Shown here: positions 7,453-16,045 of the stretch, piece after piece
How the letters are laid out: the number at the start of each line of letters is the position of its first letter
How positions within the stretch are numbered: the stretch's first letter is position 1
Source of the DNA: Lachnospiraceae bacterium
GTDB lineage: Bacteria > Bacillota > Clostridia > Lachnospirales > Lachnospiraceae
DNA: 53,679 nt
Assembly (NCBI GenBank): GCA_017465095.1
Contig: JAFTWX010000082.1
Span: 1 to 53,679 of the forward strand
Direction of reading: 5' to 3'
Notes under the pieces: generated by a model
Databases searched by the model: none
The model's input: only the letters and a program-made list of their open reading frames with translations
Told to the model about the DNA's origin: nothing
Made by a program: the position numbers and the translations under genes

Positions 7453-8880
7453 ATGGGAACTGCATTGTATGCGTGGCTTGTCCCGCATTTTCCGTTAATT
7501 TTATATTATATCTATGCGTTTATCTCCGGCAATCCGATCGGAAACGATCCCGTACCTTTGTCCGGCGGAACGCGCGTGCTTTTGATTACGCTCGCCGCTT
7601 TGATGATCGGGTATCACTTTTATTCTACGATACGATTGCACATCTGGCCTCTTCACCATAAAAATGAAAGCGGGAGCTTCCGTGTCGGCGTGCAGTACGG
7701 CGGACTGTTTTTGATCCGCATTGGGATATGGGGCTTTTGGATTCAGCTGCTTCACTATTTATTTTTCTATGTGTTTCCGCCGCAGCCGGTAGAGCAGTTT
7801 ATTTTCGCTCTGCGCAGCGCAACGCACACGAATGGTACGATGCTGCTGGCCTCCGACATAATTTACACCGTCATTTTCTTATTTTTATTTCTTCTGAATG
7901 GTTGTGTCAGGATAATTTTGTGCTGTCACAGACTCGGCATCGTGAAACGCGTGCTCATCTGTCTGAACATATGGATTCCGGTAGTAAATCTGTTTCTGAT
8001 TCACTATCTGGCAAGAGCTGCCAAGGACGAATATGCCATCTATACAGCGCGAAACCAGAGTGCACAGATAAGACAGGCTTCCCTGGAATGCCGGACCGGA
8101 TATCCACTGATTATGGTACACGGAATCGGCTTCCGCGACCTGAAATATTTCAACTACTGGGGCCGCGCTCCGCGCTATCTGCTGCGAAACGGTGCCACCA
8201 TCTATTACGGACACCAAAAAGCCTGGGGAACCATCGAAGAAAACGCTGCTGCCATTGCGCAGACCATTGACCGGGCCCTCGAGGAGACAGGTGCAAAAAA
8301 GGTCAATATTATCGCACACTCCAAAGGCGGACTGGACTCCCGCTATTTGATTACACACATGAACTATGCGGATAAAGTGGCTTCTTTGACCACCATGTCA
8401 ACTCCGCACCACGGTTCGGAGCTTCTGGACCTTTTAAACCAACTCCCAAAACCGGTATTTCGCAAACTGGCGCAGATTTTGGACCGCTCCTTTGAAACAT
8501 TCGGGGACGATCATCCGGACAGCTATGCTTCTGCCCAGCAGTTGTCTCCGGCTTACTGTAAGGAATTTAACGAGCGCACGCCGGACGCAGAGAATGTCCT
8601 GTATCAGAGCTACGCTTCCGTCATGCGTTTCAGTTTCAGTGACTCGCTTCTGTTTTTCCCGCATCTTTTGCTTTGGCTTAAGACAGGCGAACGAAACGAC
8701 GGTCTTGTGACCGAATCCTCCGCCCGATGGGGCAACTATCTCGGAACACTGAAAAGCAAAAGCCTGCGCGGTATTTCCCACGGGGATATGATTGATTTGA
8801 AACGGGAAGATATCAAAGGATTTGACAGTATCGAAATATATCAAAGCATTGTGCAAAATTTGAAACAACGAGGATTCTAG
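7453..8880 (+). CDS. Membrane-anchored alpha/beta-hydrolase (lipase/esterase)
   Basis: 475 residues from the ATG at 7453; AAGGAG ends 7 bases before it, so a TTG two codons earlier is not used. Residues ~1-190 contain about five hydrophobic membrane segments. A soluble alpha/beta-hydrolase domain follows, with the oxyanion-hole strand LIMVHGIGFRD (~220), the nucleophile Ser ~290 in IIAHSKGGLDSRY and TMSTPHHGS just after it, as in triacylglycerol lipases of the LipA/LipB type. The second Gly of the GxSxG elbow is kept but the first is Ala, as in Bacillus lipases. A likely catalytic His lies near the C-terminus (ISHGDM). Fusion of a polytopic membrane domain to a lipase is unusual. Substrate unknown; a membrane lipid is plausible. 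Followed 12 bases later by another membrane-protein gene. Confidence 0.8.
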   Translation: MGTALYAWLVPHFPLILYYIYAFISGNPIGNDPVPLSGGTRVLLITLAALMIGYHFYSTIRLHIWPLHHKNESGSFRVGVQYGGLFLIRIGIWGFWIQLLHYLFFYVFPPQPVEQFIFALRSATHTNGTMLLASDIIYTVIFLFLFLLNGCVRIILCCHRLGIVKRVLICLNIWIPVVNLFLIHYLARAAKDEYAIYTARNQSAQIRQASLECRTGYPLIMVHGIGFRDLKYFNYWGRAPRYLLRNGATIYYGHQKAWGTIEENAAAIAQTIDRALEETGAKKVNIIAHSKGGLDSRYLITHMNYADKVASLTTMSTPHHGSELLDLLNQLPKPVFRKLAQILDRSFETFGDDHPDSYASAQQLSPAYCKEFNERTPDAENVLYQSYASVMRFSFSDSLLFFPHLLLWLKTGERNDGLVTESSARWGNYLGTLKSKSLRGISHGDMIDLKREDIKGFDSIEIYQSIVQNLKQRGF

Positions 8881-8892
8881 AAAGGAGCATCT

Positions 8893-9660
8893 ATGGATTC
8901 AAGAAAATGGGGAGTAAAGTGTTTGAGCAAGGCAGGATGTTACTATATCTTGTTCGGCGCAATTTTGGGCGCTGTCTTTGCAGTCATATCGTTCTTTGTT
9001 AAATTCGGCGAGATAAACCAAAATTCACTGACCCTTCTCTGCTTCTTCCTCAGCATGGGACTTTTTTTAGGATTCTATATTGCAATCAGTCAATTTGAAG
9101 ACCCTGCAAAAATGATTCTTGAATTCCATCCTCCGAAGGCAACGCATCGGGAAGAAATCCAAAAATTCTGCGAAGATATCTATAAACACTACAACAAAGA
9201 CCAGAAAATAAAGTACGTCATTGCTTATCCGCTGGCACTCGGAATCATCCTGTTCGGAATCGCACGCGTAGCATTAAATCCTTCTTATTTTTTATACAAC
9301 CTCAAAACTGTATTTACAAACACCTTCCTGCTTCCTGCCCTCTTTTTGGGCTTTATCACCTTTTTTATCTGGGATATCATTTACCGGAACCGGATGGACG
9401 AAATCAAAGACGGTGCCTATGCAGTTGCCGAGGTAACTTTGGCCGAGAAATATTACTGCATCTCCGGAGGAAAAACCAGCCAATCGGTACGGACAAGTTA
9501 TTTTGTCATTTTAGAAGATTCCTATGGCAACAAAGGTCGTTTCAAGGTATGTGAAAGCGAATACTACAGATTTCACACCGGCAGCACCATCCTGCTTGTA
9601 AAGCGGACCAAAGGCAATTTGTTTTACAATGCAATGGAGCCGGTTGCTATACTTGAATAA
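8893..9660 (+). CDS. Hypothetical membrane protein
   Basis: 255 residues, not recognised. Four hydrophobic segments are visible: ~17-36, ~46-65, ~108-126 and ~142-162. Charged loops separate the pairs, and a soluble C-terminal ~90 residues (DGAYAVAEVTLAEKYYC onward) has alternating beta-strand character, like the small OB/NfeD-like or DUF3592-type tails of other membrane proteins. GAAAGGAG is placed 7 bases before the ATG. The 12-base gap to the lipase gene suggests an operon and perhaps a joint role at the membrane. No terminator with a T-tract is obvious after it; the hairpin array at 9707-9947 starts 47 bases downstream and could end the transcript. Confidence 0.75.
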   Translation: MDSRKWGVKCLSKAGCYYILFGAILGAVFAVISFFVKFGEINQNSLTLLCFFLSMGLFLGFYIAISQFEDPAKMILEFHPPKATHREEIQKFCEDIYKHYNKDQKIKYVIAYPLALGIILFGIARVALNPSYFLYNLKTVFTNTFLLPALFLGFITFFIWDIIYRNRMDEIKDGAYAVAEVTLAEKYYCISGGKTSQSVRTSYFVILEDSYGNKGRFKVCESEYYRFHTGSTILLVKRTKGNLFYNAMEPVAILE

Positions 9661-9706
9661 TACCCCCTATGCTTTGAGGCACTTCATAAGGCTGAATATT
9701 TCCTGT

Positions 9707-9947
9707 CCTTCTACCCACGTACTCCATTTTTGGTCCTTATAGATAGAAAAATCACACATTTATAGCGCGAAAAACAGCCTTTTTCAACCCATATACCTCA
9801 TTTTAAGCTTCTATGGGATGAAAAATAGACTTAATTTCCGTTTTTCCTATACCTATAGTCTATATTTATCCTTCAATGGGTAGAAAAATGGTATTTCATA
9901 CTCTTTAAATTTGCATTTTTTCAACCCATGAGCATCTATTGGAAATC
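9707..9947. repeat. Tandem array of degenerate hairpin repeats (array 1)
   Basis: This 342-base gap between convergent genes holds no ORF but four repeated units. Left arms carry a pyrimidine-rich TTCTACCCACGTA / TTTTTCAACCCAT type sequence at ~9708, 9780, 9841 and 9916. Right arms carry TATGGGATGAAAAA (9812-9825), ATGGGTAGAAAAA (9876-9888) and a weaker TAGATAGAAAAAT (9740-9752). Unit 2 pairs 13 of 14 positions around an 18-base loop. Spacing between left arms is about 60-75 bases. Arms of different units can also pair with each other. The layout matches array 2 (47941-48190). Confidence 0.6.
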
Positions 9948-10002
9948 ATTTAGGTGGAATCTCGCCGAAAAATCTTGCAAGTCAGACAACGTTGTCCCGT
10001 CC

Positions 10003-10932
10003 CTACTCCTCAAACCCGAACTTTCGGGCGATCATCTCATACTTCGGCATCGAAACGCCGTATTTTCTTCCCATGCGAACAGGTTCAAACACAAGCCCGT
10101 CCATTTCGGACGGATTGCCTGCCCAAATATCACGTTGCATGGATGTGGATGCTTCCGGGGACAATGCATCGAGAATCTCCAGATTTGTTTTCACAATATC
10201 TACCAAAAACGGTATTCCCATTGCCTCCGCCAAAGCATTGATTTCTGCCATACAGTCTGACAAAAATTCCCGCTCATCCCCCGCCTGCTGAAACACCTCA
10301 GCCTTGGCATCAAAATAGAGACCGCAGGCTGCCATCGGTGCCACATAGGAATATTTCTGAAATGCATCTCTTGCAATGTTGTCGGAAAGTCTTGCATCGA
10401 TTCCGCTTTCCCGCAGATCTGCCAGAATTTCAAACAATTCTCTGCGCAAATCCTCCCGGTTGCGCACACCGTAGACAATGCGGAAAATACTTCCCTTTTG
10501 CAAAATCACGCCCGGCTCTTTCTTCTCCACAGCGATGTAAATGCATCCGTCTGTCACGAGACTTTGCGGAAGCTCTTTCTGCAACATACTTCCGGTCCCG
10601 TAAATATTCAGAATCGGTATGATAACCGTATGTTCATCTGCGTATTCCTGTAAAAAAGGCACGATTTCAGGGAGCGAATATCCCTTGACGCACACGAATA
10701 TCACATCCGGCTTCTCTCCCGCCTGCGCATATTCCTCCGCAGTCACCGCCTTTATATCACGAACGGTAAACACCCCTAAATGAGGCGTTTCCATAGTCAA
10801 TCCATGTTCTTTTATCGCAGCCAAATGTTCCCCGCGGGCAATTAATGTGACATCACAACCCGCTTTTGCCATGTAGGCTGCAATACTTCCGCCGCAGCCT
10901 CCGGCTCCGACGACGCAATATTTCCTGCTCAT
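10003..10932 (-). CDS. panE: 2-dehydropantoate 2-reductase (ketopantoate reductase)
   Basis: 309 residues, the usual length. An N-terminal Rossmann motif VVGAGGCGGSIAAYMAKAG binds NADPH, followed by TLIARGEHL. The middle shows FVCVKGYSLPE (the conserved VKxxx segment with catalytic Lys), and the C-terminal helical domain carries STSMQRDIWAGNPSEMDG, the SSMxxDxxxxxxTExD substrate motif. It reduces ketopantoate to pantoate for pantothenate and CoA synthesis; members of this fold (ApbA/PanE) also include other 2-ketoacid reductases. No panB, panC or panD is adjacent, so the exact substrate is inferred from the motif. Its start codon overlaps the stop of the upstream gene by one base (TAATG), so the two are translationally coupled. 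Confidence 0.85.
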   Translation of the reverse strand: MSRKYCVVGAGGCGGSIAAYMAKAGCDVTLIARGEHLAAIKEHGLTMETPHLGVFTVRDIKAVTAEEYAQAGEKPDVIFVCVKGYSLPEIVPFLQEYADEHTVIIPILNIYGTGSMLQKELPQSLVTDGCIYIAVEKKEPGVILQKGSIFRIVYGVRNREDLRRELFEILADLRESGIDARLSDNIARDAFQKYSYVAPMAACGLYFDAKAEVFQQAGDEREFLSDCMAEINALAEAMGIPFLVDIVKTNLEILDALSPEASTSMQRDIWAGNPSEMDGLVFEPVRMGRKYGVSMPKYEMIARKFGFEE

Positions 10933-11318
10933 TACAACTCATCCATTCCGTTTTTTATTTCCATGCTCCACTCGATTCCGCCACCATTTCGTTTCATATC
11001 AATCATATAGCGGAATGTCTCCAGAAGCATCGCCAGCTTGTCGCATTCTTCACCGTTTTTTCCCCGGTCGAGGCGGAGGTTAAACCGTCGCATCTGCCAT
11101 ACAAAAACATCCAGAACGCCTTTGCCTTCTATCCTGTATTCATCGAGAAAATCCTGATGTTCCATGTAATAAAGAAACTCTTTGTATATTTCCGGTTCCT
11201 GCAACAAATCTTCCCAAAACGCATCACGCCATGCATCCGTATATCCCACAAACTCACAAAGACGACACAGTTCCTTGTGTAGCTTTAACTTTTCACTGGC
11301 AATAATAATTGGTTGCAC
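10932..11318 (-). CDS. Conserved small hypothetical protein coupled to panE
   Basis: 128 residues, starting at GTG 11318: AGGAG is 8 bases before this codon, while a TTG ten codons upstream has no ribosome site. The protein is hydrophilic and mostly helical, rich in Trp, Glu and Arg (WRDAFWEDLLQEPEIYKEF, FVWQMRRFNLRLDRGK), with no signal or membrane segment. I do not recognise it with certainty; helical proteins of this sort beside PanE-like reductases are annotated only as hypothetical. Its stop overlaps the panE start by one base. It lies 50 bases after the lipoprotein gene. Confidence 0.7.
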   Translation of the reverse strand: MQPIIIASEKLKLHKELCRLCEFVGYTDAWRDAFWEDLLQEPEIYKEFLYYMEHQDFLDEYRIEGKGVLDVFVWQMRRFNLRLDRGKNGEECDKLAMLLETFRYMIDMKRNGGGIEWSMEIKNGMDEL

Positions 11319-11368
11319 GTTATCATCTCCTGCTGTTTGTCTTTTCAAAAGTTATCCAAAGCTAACTT

Positions 11369-12937
11369 TTATCCTGCAAAGAAAAGCCCTGAAATAATTT
11401 CCTGCGGTTCCTGCTCTACGTTGTCAATTTTCCTGTCTGTAATATGCAGATAACCTACCGTTCCGTCTTTTCCTTTTACTTTGATCCACTCTTCGCCATC
11501 CGTTTCCATGAAGAAAATCTGTTCCTGGGCCTTAAGCGTTATCGTATCGGAAGAAACATCCATACTCTCGTAAACCGGTATATCTACTGCCAGACTGTGT
11601 CCCTCGTCCGGAACCATCTGCCATAATCCTATGTCCTGAAGTTCCAGTTTTTTCTCATCATAATTGTAATACCAGTATCCATAAGAAAAACAAGTGTGAA
11701 TCAAATCGGTACGCATCGTACTTTTTACGCCGCCGTCCCATGCAAACCCATCTAAATTCTGGTATTCTTTGAACGGGAAGCCTTCCACGCAGCCGATATA
11801 ATGCAGTCCCTCTCCGTCAAAGGTATAGAAATGCGTCACCAGATCCTCGCTCATGCCATAATCCATGACAGCAAGTTCCAATCCTTCATAATGCGGCGAA
11901 ATATCCGTCACAAAATATTCCTCCGTATTGAGAGAGAAATAATAGACATCTTCGCTGCACAAATCATAAACCATATCTCCGTCCAGAACCATACTCACCT
12001 GATACAAATAGTTTTCTTTATCCTCATAGTATGTCAGCGTGAGTTCCTCGTCCTGTCCGTCGCCGTTCAGATCCACCTTATATCCCTTATCAAATTCCTG
12101 ACTGACCGGATATTGCTTTTCCGCTTTTTTTGTCTCCTCGTAGGCTTTGATCAAATCCAGGTTATCCAGCTCGGTCTGCGACAAACTGCTCTCATCAAAC
12201 TCTTCCGCCGAAACACCCGGTTCATACCAGCTGCAGGAAGCAAAATAGCCCGAAAGATACGCGTTGGTGAATCTTCGTCCGTGGCGGGCATATATCTCGT
12301 TTCGCGCAATCCAAAGTTCATCCTCCGACATATTGACCAGAATATAATCTGGAATCAGCTTCGTATCACTCATCGGGAATACAAATTCCTGTGCGTCAAA
12401 TTTTACATTTTCCGCACCGATGCCCAGAGACTTCTTAAGTTTTTCATTTTCCTCCATCATGGCAAAATATTCCGATGCGATGGCTTCATCTTCATAATAA
12501 CAACTGACATCCGTCGGCTCCTGCATATAGTACATATACGAATCCGTGTAGGCAAGCTGAGTAGCTCCCGCCGACTGGTCAACCATATTGTCAGATTTGT
12601 AAAATCCGCAAAGAAATCCCATTCCTTCCGCTTTTTCATAGGAAGCTTTCTGGAAAAAGGCAAATCCATCCTCGCTCTCTTTTATGAGATATTTCCCTTC
12701 CCATGCATCCGGTGGGGTAACTGTCATATCCTCATAGGTATACGTTGCATCGGTAACTACGGTTGCTTCCTCCTCCGGCTGCGGTTGTTCATCCGTTATC
12801 TCTTCTACGATTTCGTCCGCAACCGATTCCTGCGTTTGCGTTACCGTCTGCTCACTTTCCTCCGGATTGTTTCCTCCATTACCGCAACCGGCAAGCATAA
12901 AAGCCATAATTAAAATAAATCCTACTCTTTTCAACAT
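11369..12937 (-). CDS. Lipoprotein with YARHG domain and C-terminal SH3-like domain
   Basis: 522 residues from the ATG at 12937, which has AAGGAGGG 7 bases upstream; a longer frame lacks a ribosome site. The N-terminus is a lipoprotein signal peptide with lipobox LAGC, so Cys ~18 should be lipidated and the protein held on the outer face of the membrane. A Glu/Thr-rich spacer follows. About residues 205-280 hold a YARHG domain (WIARNEIYARHGRRFTNAYL), an extracellular module common in Clostridia. The C-terminal ~70 residues (IPVYESMDVSSDTITL to VGYLHITDRK) look like a bacterial SH3 domain that would bind peptidoglycan. A VDLNGDGQDE segment (~285-295) suggests an EF-hand-like or beta-propeller piece. 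Function unknown. Confidence 0.82.
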   Translation of the reverse strand: MLKRVGFILIMAFMLAGCGNGGNNPEESEQTVTQTQESVADEIVEEITDEQPQPEEEATVVTDATYTYEDMTVTPPDAWEGKYLIKESEDGFAFFQKASYEKAEGMGFLCGFYKSDNMVDQSAGATQLAYTDSYMYYMQEPTDVSCYYEDEAIASEYFAMMEENEKLKKSLGIGAENVKFDAQEFVFPMSDTKLIPDYILVNMSEDELWIARNEIYARHGRRFTNAYLSGYFASCSWYEPGVSAEEFDESSLSQTELDNLDLIKAYEETKKAEKQYPVSQEFDKGYKVDLNGDGQDEELTLTYYEDKENYLYQVSMVLDGDMVYDLCSEDVYYFSLNTEEYFVTDISPHYEGLELAVMDYGMSEDLVTHFYTFDGEGLHYIGCVEGFPFKEYQNLDGFAWDGGVKSTMRTDLIHTCFSYGYWYYNYDEKKLELQDIGLWQMVPDEGHSLAVDIPVYESMDVSSDTITLKAQEQIFFMETDGEEWIKVKGKDGTVGYLHITDRKIDNVEQEPQEIISGLFFAG

Positions 12938-12951
12938 ATGCACACCCTCCT

Positions 12952-13437
12952 TTACATAGTCAGCCCGGCAAATTTCCCGCCGCACGCTTTTGCCAGATCA
13001 TCCGGTGCCAGATTAATCTGACATCCGATTTTCCCGCCGCTGACATAAATATCCGAATGTATTTTTGCACTTTCATCAATAACCGTCGGAAACTGTTTTT
13101 TCATCCCGATTGCCGTACATCCGCCGCGCACATATCCGGTAATCTGGGTAATTTCCTTGACATGAATCATAGAAACCGACTTGACCCCAACTGCTTTCGC
13201 CGCTTTTTTCAAATCAAGTTCCTGTTCAATCGGTATGACAAACACATAATACTGCTTATCACTTCCGACTGTAACCAGTGTTTTATACACTTTTTCCGGT
13301 GGAAGATCCAGCATTTGCGCCGTCTGGAGACCGTCTATAAACTCTGCGCACTCATACGACTGATGTGTGTATGCAATCTTTAACCGTTCCAATATGCGCA
13401 TCGCATTTGTCTTAATTTCTTTTTCTTTCTTGGCCAT
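12952..13437 (-). CDS. ybaK: YbaK-type Cys-tRNA(Pro)/Cys-tRNA(Cys) deacylase
   Basis: 161 residues. The YbaK/EbsC fold is evident from KTNAMRILERLKIAYTHQSY, the conserved Lys in VYKTLV, and TGYVRGGCTAIGMKKQFPTVID near residue 100-120, which is diagnostic for bacterial YbaK. It hydrolyses Cys wrongly attached to tRNA(Pro), acting in trans after prolyl-tRNA synthetase. The ATG lies two bases after the stop of the small gene upstream, and the lipoprotein gene follows after 14 bases, so it belongs to the 11369-14872 operon. A second, more distant relative lies at 47362-47847. Confidence 0.92.
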   Translation of the reverse strand: MAKKEKEIKTNAMRILERLKIAYTHQSYECAEFIDGLQTAQMLDLPPEKVYKTLVTVGSDKQYYVFVIPIEQELDLKKAAKAVGVKSVSMIHVKEITQITGYVRGGCTAIGMKKQFPTVIDESAKIHSDIYVSGGKIGCQINLAPDDLAKACGGKFAGLTM

Positions 13438-13439
13438 AT

Positions 13440-13622
13440 CTACAACATCCTGTACTGCAGCATCTCATTGATCACTCTGCAGCCTTCCGTAATCTCCATC
13501 GGCAAAAGCGCGCGCGCCACCAGTTTCAGATCATCACTGATCACATTGCCGTCTTCATCCGTCTGTCTCAGATTGGCATAATCTCCGTCAATACTTTCTA
13601 CAATATAATAAAATGTTAACAT
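13440..13622 (-). CDS. Small DUF3006-like protein
   Basis: 60 residues. The pattern IVESIDGDYANLRQ followed by an acidic turn and LLPMEITEGCRVI resembles the DUF3006 fold (a small beta-barrel with the pattern ...EGDYAVVE...LP...EGD). The ATG overlaps the last codons of the upstream GT87-like gene by 7 bases and the stop is two bases from the ybaK ATG, so translation is coupled on both sides. No function is established for the family. Confidence 0.65.
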   Translation of the reverse strand: MLTFYYIVESIDGDYANLRQTDEDGNVISDDLKLVARALLPMEITEGCRVINEMLQYRML

Positions 13623-14872
13623 ACGTTTTTCTCTCCCTTCTTTTTGGCTCTGTAAATCCCTGTCAGCGAACCGATAACACCGTAAAGCAACATCACATAA
13701 ATCGCCGGATACCGGATCAGCCGCCCGATGCTCTCACCGAAAAATCCTTCAAACCACGCTCCCGGCAAATTGCAAATGGTAAAAATCAGTCCAAATAACA
13801 CTGCATTAATCACACCTTCCCTGCTCTGCTTTTCTCCCTCATCCTTCAGGAAAAACAAAAACGGAATCAACATGTATATGGTCGTGTATGAAAAACTGGA
13901 ATTTGTAAATATAATCATCAAACTGCTCAGATACAGCATTACTTTCCATTGTTTCTTTTCCCAAAAAACAAGCACACATACCAAAACAAGATATACCACG
14001 GAAATGATTTCTCCCGTCAAATGTACGCCCGCCGGTATCATATCGACTGTAACCGGTGCAACGCTTCCCATGCATATCTTTGCGTAAAGAAACTCAACCA
14101 GTCCTGTAATCGTACAGATATTTACGGTTATTTTGCTTTGTACCGCAGTCAGGTTGTGTAAAAACTGTAAAAATCCCGCAAATCCTCCGAAAAAGAGAAA
14201 CGGCACAAAAAAGAGAAGTATTCCGTAAATCGCAAGCCGCATTGCCTCTTTGTAACGCTTTTCCTTTACATACAACAACCCGAAAACTGCAGGATATATT
14301 TTAAAGGAAGCAGCCACTGCGATCAAAACAAGTGCACTCTCTCTTGCCGCTTTGTTCTCCGAGTCCTTCAAATACAGCGCAAGCACTAAAAACACAAGCG
14401 TATGCAAAACCGTATTGCCCCGCTCTATGGCATCACACAAAAACGGTGCCGAAAACAGAATAAGCACAAGCAAGCCGATATTTTGCAGTTTCCTGTCTCC
14501 GTTGTATTCCCGAATCATCCACGCAAGAATCATCATGCAGAGCATCATGCCCGCAAAAATCATAATGACGGCGATAGGAATACCACGGTAAAAGTTCATA
14601 TCCGGTGCCCCGTTGCTCGGCAGTATCCGGTTGACAAACAAAAAGAAAACATACGCCAGCGGCGGAAAGCAACAGCCTTCATATGCAAAATATACGTTTT
14701 GAGGATTGTCTACAAATTGCAGATGCATCAAAAAATCCCCGATATATAAGTATCCGTTTTCTACAAGAAGTTTGCTCCACGCCTCACCGCGGGATAAAAG
14801 AAGCGACACTACCGTAAGCAGCAAACAGCTTGTACTGACAAGAAAATAGGTCCTTTTCGCGTTCATTTTCAT
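13616..14872 (-). CDS. GT87 / DUF2029-like polyprenol-phosphate mannosyltransferase-type membrane protein
   Basis: 418 residues from the ATG at 14872, which has GAGAGG 8 bases upstream (two GTG codons just before it are less well placed). About nine to ten membrane segments alternate with short loops. The first outside loop carries GDFLMHLQF and FPPLAYVFFLFVNRI, resembling the D/E-containing first loop of GT-C glycosyltransferases, and SAPFLCDAIERGN and SFKIYPAVFGLLYVKEKR match the GT87 family (KxxP-type motif). GT-C enzymes take sugar from a polyprenyl-phosphate carrier. First gene of an operon with a DUF3006-like gene, ybaK and the lipoprotein. Sugar and acceptor unknown. Confidence 0.75.
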   Translation of the reverse strand: MKMNAKRTYFLVSTSCLLLTVVSLLLSRGEAWSKLLVENGYLYIGDFLMHLQFVDNPQNVYFAYEGCCFPPLAYVFFLFVNRILPSNGAPDMNFYRGIPIAVIMIFAGMMLCMMILAWMIREYNGDRKLQNIGLLVLILFSAPFLCDAIERGNTVLHTLVFLVLALYLKDSENKAARESALVLIAVAASFKIYPAVFGLLYVKEKRYKEAMRLAIYGILLFFVPFLFFGGFAGFLQFLHNLTAVQSKITVNICTITGLVEFLYAKICMGSVAPVTVDMIPAGVHLTGEIISVVYLVLVCVLVFWEKKQWKVMLYLSSLMIIFTNSSFSYTTIYMLIPFLFFLKDEGEKQSREGVINAVLFGLIFTICNLPGAWFEGFFGESIGRLIRYPAIYVMLLYGVIGSLTGIYRAKKKGEKNVC

Positions 14873-14890
14873 CACTAACACCTCTCACAT

Positions 14891-14920
14891 ATCCTAACAT
14901 AATCGCCTTTATTTGTACAA
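14891..14920 (-). promoter_or_regulatory. Promoter of the GT87-like operon
   Basis: TTGTAC (14915-14920), an 18-base spacer ending TGT, and TAGGAT (14891-14896) on the minus strand, placed directly after the T-tract of the etfA terminator. Confidence 0.5.
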
Positions 14921-14924
14921 TAAA

Positions 14925-14952
14925 AAAGGCAGAATCCGCAGATCCTGCCTTT
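14925..14952 (-). terminator. Terminator of the butyryl-CoA operon
   Basis: AAAGGCAG pairs with CTGCCTTT, with further pairing in ATC/GAT inside, and is followed on the minus strand by a T run (14922-14927). It lies 19 bases after the etfA stop. Confidence 0.88.
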
Positions 14953-14970
14953 CTTTGTATCAAATTGATA

Positions 14971-16020
14971 TTATTTGTTAGCCATAGCAGCTTTGATGTC
15001 TGCTGTGAGCTGTGGAACGATCTTGTTGAGATCGCCTACGATACCGTAGTCAGCTACATCAAAGATCGGAGCATCTTCGTCTTTGTTGATTGCAACGATG
15101 ATGTCTGATTCTTCCATACCTGCAACGTGCTGGATAGCACCTGAAATACCGATTGCAAAATATACGTTAGGACGAACTGTTTTACCTGTCTGTCCAACCT
15201 GAAGATCTCTCGGTTTCCAGCAGGAATCAACAACTGCACGTGAGCAGCTTACTGTTCCGCCGAGAACTGCTGCAAGTTCTTCTAACATTGCAAAGTTTTC
15301 AGGAGAACCAACTCCACGTCCGCCGGATACTAAGATCTTAGCGTCCATGATATCTACTGTATCAGAAACTGCTTTTACAACCTCTTTGATTGTTACATAT
15401 CTGTTGTTCGGTGTGAATCCAGGATTGAACTCGATCACGTTAGCTTTAGCACCTTTGATCGGCTCGATTTTCTGCATAACACCAGGACGAACTGTCGCCA
15501 TCTGTGGACGAGTGTTCGGACAAGCGATAGTAGCGATTGTATTACCACCGAATGCAGGACGAGTCATAAGTAACTGGTTGTGTTTCTGCTCGTCTTCTTT
15601 TCCAGGGATAGCAACTAACGGGAAGTCACCGATCTCAAGTACTGTACAGGCAGCTGTAAGACCTGTAGCTACTCTTGCTGAAACAGTAGGACCGAGGTCA
15701 CGACCGATTGCTGTAGCACCTACTAACATGATGTCAGGTTTGTACTCATTGATAACAGAAGCAAGTGCATGTGCATATGGCTCTGTTCTGTAGTCTTTTA
15801 ATTCCGGATCGTCAACAACGATAACTTTATCTGCGCCGTACTCAGCGAGCTGGTCTGCAAGATCTTTTACGCCTGATCCGAGTAATACTGCTGTAACGTC
15901 TGTATTCAAAGGAGCTGCAAGCTCTTTTGCTTTACCAAGTAATTCGAATGCGATGCCGCTGATTTCATTATCAACCTGCTGCGCAAACACGTATACGCCT
16001 TTATATTGTTCTAAACTCAT
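14971..16020 (-). CDS. etfA: Electron transfer flavoprotein alpha subunit
   Basis: 349 residues from the ATG at 16020 (two GTG codons at 16032 and 16029 are alternatives). The N-terminus [15 protein letters not shown] is typical of clostridial EtfA. The C-terminal FAD domain shows [15 protein letters not shown], then [19 protein letters not shown] and [11 protein letters not shown]. With EtfB it makes the flavoprotein that, with butyryl-CoA dehydrogenase, oxidises NADH and splits the electrons between crotonyl-CoA and ferredoxin. The Cys in DSCWKP replaces the Gly common in aerobic EtfA. Last gene of the thl-crt-hbd-bcd-etfB-etfA operon, followed by a terminator. Confidence 0.97.
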   Translation of the reverse strand: MSLEQYKGVYVFAQQVDNEISGIAFELLGKAKELAAPLNTDVTAVLLGSGVKDLADQLAEYGADKVIVVDDPELKDYRTEPYAHALASVINEYKPDIMLVGATAIGRDLGPTVSARVATGLTAACTVLEIGDFPLVAIPGKEDEQKHNQLLMTRPAFGGNTIATIACPNTRPQMATVRPGVMQKIEPIKGAKANVIEFNPGFTPNNRYVTIKEVVKAVSDTVDIMDAKILVSGGRGVGSPENFAMLEELAAVLGGTVSCSRAVVDSCWKPRDLQVGQTGKTVRPNVYFAIGISGAIQHVAGMEESDIIVAINKDEDAPIFDVADYGIVGDLNKIVPQLTADIKAAMANK

Positions 16021-16045
16021 TTTGTTCACCACTTTTCCTTATTTT

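Noticed and set aside
9661..10002. Array 1 (and array 2) as a CRISPR array
   Set aside because: The repeated arms are degenerate and inverted, spacing is uneven, and no cas gene is nearby.
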